Assembly (NCBI GenBank): GCA_002914845.1
Contig: JXTC01000116.1
Span: forward strand, 148,119 to 212,118
Length of the DNA stretch: 64,000 bases
Reading direction: 5' to 3'
From: Trema orientale
Lineage: Eukaryota > Streptophyta > Magnoliopsida > Rosales > Cannabaceae
Below are positions 58,000-64,000 of this stretch, piece after piece; the first letter of the stretch is position 1; each line of letters begins with the position of its first letter. Under the pieces are notes generated by a model that searched no databases, was not told the origin of the DNA, and worked only from the letters and a program-made list of their open reading frames with translations. Position numbers and translations under genes: made by a program.

Positions 58000-59567
58000 G
58001 TTGCTTGGGAAGATTGACACAATATGGCACCAATATTTACCTATAAATTAATGAAAATAGAGTTATTTATATACTATAAAACATATAATTTTGCTATGGT
58101 ATTGTCATTTTAGTGCAATTTCCATTCTATTTATTTGTATAGGTTAATTAGGTAAAAGGGGAAAAAAAATAAAATAAAAATGACACTATAAGACCATCTC
58201 CAATGCGTTCATGCTAAAACAGTATACTAATTCTAAATTTAGCATGATGTATTAAATTTAGTACATTTTTTAGATTTTCTCTAATACATACATGCTAAAA
58301 ACAATGCTCTTTGTATTTAAATAATACTCTTATTTATAAAACGTCTTTTTCTACTATAAATTCTTATTATTTTATCATCCAATTACTAATCATAAAAACT
58401 TCATTCCACCTAGCAAGTATGAATGATTTTTCACAATTTCATCTTAATTACGATTTTTCTATTTTTCCTTGTTTTATTAAATATATGAGTAGAATAATAC
58501 TGAATGAGAGCTATAATTTGTAGATGTTTAGTGAGGATGAAATTGTAAATGAAATTTTCAAGAAGTATGACTTTTGCATAAGTGGCAGCATCAGCATAGC
58601 GATCCCAATAAGTATAACTTTTGCACCAATATTCAATAGTGATGACTGTACTTGATATAGTCAAATTGATGTATAATCTTTGTAATAACTAATTCCCCAA
58701 TTTTTCCCTAAAAAAAATAATAATAATAAAACAATTCCCCAATTCAGTATTGCCGGTGAACGAATACACATTAGTGGTAGTGGTACCACGTGAATATGTG
58801 ATATTGTGCCTAAACTCGTGACCTATAATATAAATTGAAGTGGCACCTTCTGATACAATTGAGATGTGATCCTTTGAGCAGCTTTGAAAACCAAAATGGT
58901 TGTCAACTAAACAAATATGATTAATTGCACTAAGATTATGTTTTCTAAAGCACGAACCTTCCATAATTTAGACACCACTGAAGGTGAAATTCTTTAAAAT
59001 TTCCTCGAAGGATACAATCAATCATCTTTATAGTCCTTCTATTAATTCACCAAACAAATTATGTCAACAAACATAATTAATAACCCCAAAAACATATTTA
59101 AAACAACTGTCGTTGATCATGATTAACGGCATTCAGAATGTAAAACGTATACTTTTTCAAAAGGGGATCAAGTTTTCTTGATAAATACGCATGACTTAAT
59201 TAATATTAAGTTTCCCCTTGTTTTTTAGTAATAAGTAATAACATATTAAATGAAAAGCATAACCCATATCTTGCGATGATGGATGAGCCATTATAACCAT
59301 GAAAGTATTAAAGATTTAAATTGTGAATCAAATTTATACTAGGTGGGCTAAATTAGACAATAGAAACATTTATTGTATTATATGACAAAATCATAATCAA
59401 TAGATAGATCCACCTTCATGTAAAGAAAATGCAAAAGAGTTCTTGCAGCACCACACTTGAAGGGAGAAAAAAAAATGGGGAAAGACGAAGTCAAGAAAAA
59501 GGTTGTTTTCCTTGACGATAGAAATCTCACTCAAGATAAATCTCAGTTCATTATTAATAGACGGATC
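58000..59567. other. intergenic region, no gene recognised
   Basis: Around 58190-58290 the words ACCATCTCCAATGCGTTCAT and ATGCTAAA occur, typical of a common plant MITE class, but ends could not be set. Open frames of 70-90 codons on either strand are not convincing. Confidence 0.4.
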
Positions 59568-59919
59568 AAGAGTTACAAATATGGGCCGGACTAAACGGGC
59601 CGGGCTGGGTCGAAGTAGTGAGCCCATCGAGCCAGTCCAATTGTCAATTTTTTTATAAAAGAAATATATATTTTTGTCATTTTTTGTAATTAGTATTTAA
59701 AAAATAATATTTTTACGAAATAATACCGAGTCAAACCAGGCCGGCTCGATTTTTGCCCGATTTTGGCCCGACTCAGTATTTAACTATCGGGCTATAAGGC
59801 CAGACTGTGCCTCATTTTTAAACTTTCGGGCCCGGTCCGCTACTATTCCCAGTCCGGTCCAGTCCGGCCCGAATTTTATTTTGACGGGTCCGGCCGGGCG
59901 GCCCATATTTACAGCTCTA
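59568..59919. mobile_element. hAT-type MITE, 352 bp
   Basis: Left end AAGAGTTACAAATATGGGCC and inverse right end TAGAGCTGTAAATATGGGCC. Flanked by GACGGATC (59560-59567) and GACTGATC (59920-59927), an 8-bp target duplication with one mismatch. The inside is GC-rich with CGGGCCGGG/CCCGGTCC motifs in both orientations. No coding sequence. Confidence 0.85.
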
Positions 59920-59927
59920 GACTGATC

Positions 59928-60325
59928 ATGATTCATTCAGAAACAACTCCAACTCTCCAAGATTGAGATAAACTGCAAGTAATATAGGTCCTCATGTGAT
60001 TTATCATAATGATATTATTCGAGTAAAAATATACGGCACTGGTTTGAAATACAATACTTGACTATACCAAGTACCAACATACTCATAAATTTCATTTACA
60101 TAAACACAGACGAGAGATTTCAAAATTGAGTCCTTCCTTTTCTCTGCGCATAAGTACGCTGTTGCAACAGTCGAATGTCACGTTCGCATGATTCCTAGAA
60201 TGAGTAAATATATGCAAATTCTTATACTTGCAGATTTTGTGTTTCGTTGGAATCAAATTGCCTGTGTTACTTATATAAACTTTGTGTTTAACTTATCAAC
60301 GCAACCACAGTTAGACCCAAAAAAA

Positions 60326-60357
<32 letters not shown>

Positions 60358-60485
60358 ATTCTTGTAAAGATTCCCTGATTAGCTGCAGTATCTAAACACA
60401 AACTAAATTCTAAAAACTAGAAAAACAAAAGCCATGTTATGGACAAACTAGTACCAAATGCTAAACCTAAAGCAATGAAGGTCAT
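59928..60485. other. 3' flank of the Myb/SANT-like gene
   Basis: AT-rich, with an AT run at about 60330-60352. It probably contains the 3' untranslated region of the minus-strand gene that ends at 60486. Nothing else is seen. Confidence 0.5.
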
Positions 60486-61531
60486 TTAAATTCTAACCCA
60501 AGTAGAGCTAGTTTTAGGACACTTCCCTTGCAACCATGTCAACCGTATCTTTTCGCCTTTCAAAGAGATGAATGTCTCTCTCAAGTTAGGATCCTCGAAG
60601 AGGTCCAATGCAGCAAAATAGGTTTGTTGATCAATGCCTTCTATCTCATCCAATGCTTTGATGCAATTAGTTATGGTGAATCTGTTATCACTAGGTGCTG
60701 ATCCAACTCTCCTGGACTTTGAAGCAGCAAGCATATCTAACATTGCTTGAGCCATAGCATCACAAATTTCTTGATCCCTTCTAGATTGACCAGATGAAGA
60801 CTCTGTTTCAGATGGACGTTTCTTTTTTCTCTCGGGCATAACCTTAACCACCTTTTCTGCCGATGACATATCTACTTGTGCAGGTCTAGATGATGGAGGA
60901 TTTTCAGAACGCTGGGTCTCACCACCTGGACATGAACTTAAAACCCCATTTTCCATTCCAGCAGACTTGTCCAACTCTTCATAGTGACTAGATTGCGCAT
61001 ACTTCCCGTCAGCTGACGAATCTGTGAATATTGTGCAAAGCTGCTCATAGATGGGGCAGTCCTTGACTTTGATGGTTTCAGGCCTGGGTTGTGCCTATAA
61101 GAACAAGCAGTAAGACCTTGCAATAAAAATGTTACAGAAAGAGGAAAACGAATAAAACCAGAACATAGTAACAAGTTAACTGTAGAAGGAACGATGTGTA
61201 CCCCTATGTCTTCCCACAGATCAAAACCAACGCAACAGGACTCGTCTAAAGTGAAGTCATTACTTTGGTCATAAGTTGACTTCAGATTGTAGAAACGAGT
61301 CCTCAGAACATCCAAGTGTTTCCTCAATTGGTTATTGTTGAAGTTGAGGTCAGTTTGCTTATTAAATTCATCACGAATGTGGTTCCATGTCTTCTTGTCA
61401 AAAACATTGTTGGGTCTGTTACCAAGTTGAATTTGCTTTACAACCAAGTCTGCAAATATCTTATCAAGGGATGCTGTCCACCTTGTTCTTGAACGTTCAT
61501 GCTTCGGTTGATTACCGACTTCACTCTCCAT
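60486..61531 (-). CDS. Myb/SANT-like DNA-binding domain protein
   Basis: Two exons on the minus strand, 61531-61202 and 61094-60486, joined by a 107-bp GT-AG intron (phase 0), give 312 aa. Residues about 15-110 form a trihelix-like Myb/SANT-like domain (Myb_DNA-bind_3): TRWTASLDKIFADLVVKQIQ, KKTWNHIRDEFNKQ, LRKHLDVLRTRFYNLK and GFDLWEDIG. The middle part is Ser/Pro-rich with a nuclear signal, PERKKKRP. The C-terminus, ITNCIKALDEIEGIDQQTYF and AALDLFEDPNLRETFISL, is the conserved tail of the L10-interacting-MYB-like family. These proteins are thought to derive from the DNA-binding ORF of PIF/Harbinger transposons; many are host genes. No TIRs or transposase are seen here, so it is probably a host gene. 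Targets unknown. Confidence 0.9.
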
Positions 61532-62805
61532 TTCGAACTACAAGATAGATGTGATCAACGTATTCAATTTAGTACAGTGACATTAAGATTCTTAAACGAC
61601 CATAAATAAAGCATTTTGTGAACTACGTACTCTCTGCACAGTCTTCTGTGTATGAAAAAAAAAAAAAAGCTGGTACATGTTAAAGTACCGTCTTCTTCAT
61701 GGTTTTGCAATTTAAGTCACAATTTCCTCAAATAAATAGACATCATACTTAAGATTTTGAACACCCCCTCCATCTTTCGAAAAACAAATAAATAAACGAG
61801 ACTTCTATCCACCTAAAAGGGAAGAGAATAATCTCGACGAATTACAAAAAAAAAAAAAAAAAAGGGAAGAGAATAAACAATAGCATCACAATCTTTACCT
61901 TGAGAATAAACAATAGCATCACAATTTTTACCTTGAGTTGATCTTGGAACCAAATGTCCAGTAGGTGCAAGCATCTGAGCCCCAGTTATGCACCTTTGAA
62001 ATACTGTCACATTAAAAAATTACTCACCATTAACATTCAGTTAAGGGAATTAAAAATAAGTAAACTAACAATATGATTTATCCTCTTTTCACGAAATCAA
62101 ATATTGTTTTACTTTCAGTCTATTTATGTGAAATGGAGGGACCAGAACCAAGTAATACTAGAAGGACAAAAAGAACTTATGAAACCCATCATTTTACAGT
62201 AAATTATGCACATTAAAATGCCCATCAAACACAGAAAGCCTGACAGAATGTGAAAGACTAATTTAAATCATAAGAAAAAAGCCGAAAGAACAATTGACAG
62301 CCACAAGCGACATTCAGAACTTTCGAGGGGGAAAGAAGGTGGGAAAGGACTAAATCAGCAAGCACACTGAAAATCCATAAAACTCTCAGCTCTATAACCA
62401 TTATTCAAGTCCTCTTATCTACTGGTGCATGCAGCTTCAGAAAAGCAATTGATAACTACAAAAATAATGCAATATAAACCTAAAAGTAAGTTGAAATCCC
62501 TCTTTTAATATAGCTTCCACACACTGCATCATCAGCTACCACCATATCCCAAGAGTCATGCCAGTTATAGTCTTTTCCAATCAACAAAAAGAAACTACCG
62601 AAAATAAATCGCAAATCCATGAAGCCCTCTTATCATCCACATCTCCATATAATACAAATGAAAAATCCCATATTATCAACCATACCAATTTCGTGGTAAC
62701 ATAGCCTAACCTGTGCGATAGGGCAGTAATCCCCAAATGAATATCTACCGTCACAAAATGATGATCTCTGTATCGGTATCTCCATAAGTAGATCTAACCA
62801 TGCAA
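61532..62805. other. leader of the Myb/SANT-like gene and 3' flank of the PPR gene
   Basis: Reading leftward this is upstream of the Myb/SANT-like gene. It may contain a non-coding first exon near 62010-61938 ending at a duplicated splice-donor segment (61868-61938). The right part (about 62100-62805) is the 3' untranslated region and flank of the PPR gene. No other gene is supported. Confidence 0.5.
61868..61938 (-). repeat. 33-bp tandem duplication carrying a splice-donor-like motif
   Basis: Two near-identical units, AGAATAAACAATAGCATCAC followed by AATCTTTACCTTG or AATTTTTACCTTG, stand next to each other. On the minus strand each contains CAAG then GTAAA, a plausible 5' splice site. It lies in the likely leader of the Myb/SANT-like gene. 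Confidence 0.7.
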
Positions 62806-64000
62806 TTACCAATAATCTCCACACGAACATCGGCCATCATCAAAATGATGAAATCTGTTTGAATCTCGCAAAACTATTTTACGACCAACAATCTTTGATA
62901 TATATTTGAAGGCAGAGTGACAGTCACCACAGACTCGGAGATTTTTCATAATCCTAATAGGCAATTCTGATTTACGAGTGAGAACAAAAGCAACCGCAAG
63001 CTTCTCACTATGATAGCTCAAAATTTCTTCCTTATTCTCCATTTCAAGATCATACAGTGCAAATTTTACTTCAGGGACATACCCAGCATCCCTCATTTTC
63101 TTGTTCAGTTCCTTCAACTTCTCGTATATCAATTCTTTCTCTGGATGTGATTTGTCTCCAGCCACAAAAACATGAACCCTGTCCTTCATTGTCACCCAAC
63201 TACACCCAGCTTCCTTCTTCACTGATGCCTTCCTCATTGCCATTCTAGCCTTTGCCACATCCTCCCACTTTTCCCCAGATGCATACATGTTAGCAAGAAG
63301 CACATAATTCACACCATTTTGTGGCTCTAACTCCAAAAGCATTTCAGCAGAACTCTGCCCTAGCTCTGAATTACGACCATTAGCTCGACAGCAAGCCCCT
63401 AAAATTGTCCTCCATATAAGGACATTAGGCTTGAAAGGCATTTTATTTATGAAGTCCTCTATCTTATTAAGTTTACCTGCCCGCCCAAGAAGATCAACCA
63501 TACATGAATAGTGCTCCATCTGAGGAGCCAATCCATAGACTTGACTCATGGATTTAAAATGTCTGAACCCCTCATCCACCAAACCTACATGGCTACAAGC
63601 TGATAATACCCCCACAAACGTGACATGATCCGGTAACTGACCATGTAGCTTCATTCGTATAAAAAGCCTCAAAGCTTTTTCTCCATGTCCATGGCGAGCA
63701 TACCCCGATATCATGGAATTCCAAGAATATACATTCCTCACAGGCATCAAGTCAAAAAATCTTGAAGCATAATCGATTCTTCCACATTTTGCGTACATGT
63801 CAACAAGCGCACTTCCAACTACGACATCAGATTCTAAACAAGCTCTTATGCCACTAGCATGAACTTCCATGCCACGTTCTAATGTTGCAACAGAGGCACA
63901 AGCACTGAGGACAGTAGCAAAAGTAAAGGAGTCCAATCTTTGACCCCTTTGCATCATAAACCACACTAAATCGATGGCTTTAGGCAAGAACTCATTGTGT
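62806..64000 (-). CDS. MEF7: PLS-class DYW pentatricopeptide protein, C-terminal part (MEF7-like)
   Basis: The frame is open to the right edge, so the N-terminal repeats lie outside; 397 codons are visible plus the stop at 62806-62808. The gene is intronless here, as usual. It contains PLS-type repeats (SALVDMYAKCGRIDYASRFF, SWNSMISGYARHGHGEKALR, VTFVGVLSACSHVGLVDEG), the E/E+ region (LIWRTILGACCRANGR through YVLLANMYASGEKWEDVAKA) and a full DYW deaminase domain: HPEKELIYEKLKEL, the zinc-site HSEKLAVAF and CGDCH, and the ending DGRCSCGDYW. DYW proteins edit specific C residues to U in organelle RNAs. The sequence follows Arabidopsis At5g09950 (MEF7, mitochondrial) closely from recollection; orthology is likely but unproven. 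Confidence 0.95.
   Translation of the reverse strand, partial: HNEFLPKAIDLVWFMMQRGQRLDSFTFATVLSACASVATLERGMEVHASGIRACLESDVVVGSALVDMYAKCGRIDYASRFFDLMPVRNVYSWNSMISGYARHGHGEKALRLFIRMKLHGQLPDHVTFVGVLSACSHVGLVDEGFRHFKSMSQVYGLAPQMEHYSCMVDLLGRAGKLNKIEDFINKMPFKPNVLIWRTILGACCRANGRNSELGQSSAEMLLELEPQNGVNYVLLANMYASGEKWEDVAKARMAMRKASVKKEAGCSWVTMKDRVHVFVAGDKSHPEKELIYEKLKELNKKMRDAGYVPEVKFALYDLEMENKEEILSYHSEKLAVAFVLTRKSELPIRIMKNLRVCGDCHSAFKYISKIVGRKIVLRDSNRFHHFDDGRCSCGDYW

Noticed and set aside
58689-58964. A 91-codon minus-strand frame in the spacer
   Set aside because: It has no recognisable family, and no supporting splice sites or conserved neighbours.
60486-61531. Calling the Myb/SANT-like gene part of an active PIF/Harbinger transposon
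   Set aside because: No terminal inverted repeats, target duplication or transposase frame is seen nearby; it looks like a host gene.

Overview
This window is nuclear DNA from a flowering plant, most likely a eudicot. Evidence: GT-AG introns, AT-rich spacers full of small transposons, and plant-specific families (plastid phosphate translocator, DYW-type pentatricopeptide protein, PsbQ-like lumen protein, tau glutathione transferase, MSL-type channel, nepenthesin-like proteases). I see nothing that fixes the genus. A member of the Rosales (for example Cannabaceae) would fit, but this is a guess.

Layout from left to right. 1-94 is the end of an LTR. 582-3375 (+) is a three-exon nodulin-like/NFD4-like transporter. 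5979-7295 (-) is an intronless chloroplast xylulose-5-phosphate/phosphate translocator. 7.3-13.3 kb is a gene desert with several TIR elements, including a 1.4 kb Mutator-type element with a 9-bp target duplication. 13.3-28.6 kb holds a tandem cluster of CDR1-like secreted aspartic proteases, all on the + strand: three intact intronless genes and one truncated pseudogene. It is interrupted by a 3.2 kb internally deleted CACTA transposon, a solo LTR and two copies of a MITE family. 28.6-32.4 kb is repeat-rich spacer.

32450-34374 (+) encodes a PsbQ-like thylakoid-lumen protein (PQL3-like). 36504-37407 (-) is a tau-class GST. 38.4-39.0 kb is a hAT MITE with a perfect 8-bp target duplication. 40408-40475 (-) is a tRNA-Glu-like gene missing 4 nt. 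41031-41838 (-) is a possible unrecognised four-exon gene for a 91-aa protein. 42453-45715 (+) is a single-EF-hand protein. 46210-46701 (-) is a small prefoldin-like (ASDURF-like) protein. 49010-55470 (-) is an MSL10-type mechanosensitive channel. 60486-61531 (-) is a Myb/SANT-like DNA-binding protein. 62806 to the right edge (-) is the C-terminal part of a DYW pentatricopeptide editing factor resembling MEF7.

The genes do not form an operon or obvious metabolic cluster; each is an independent nuclear gene. The main local story is the protease cluster: duplication, decay of one copy and colonisation of its spacers by DNA transposons. Four products go to or serve organelles (XPT, PQL3-like, the PPR protein and possibly others), which is ordinary for plant nuclear DNA. 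I did not find a convincing previously undescribed system. The best second-look items are the standalone ASDURF-like gene, the unrecognised four-exon gene, the shortened tRNA-Glu and the AT-microsatellite-associated MITE family.
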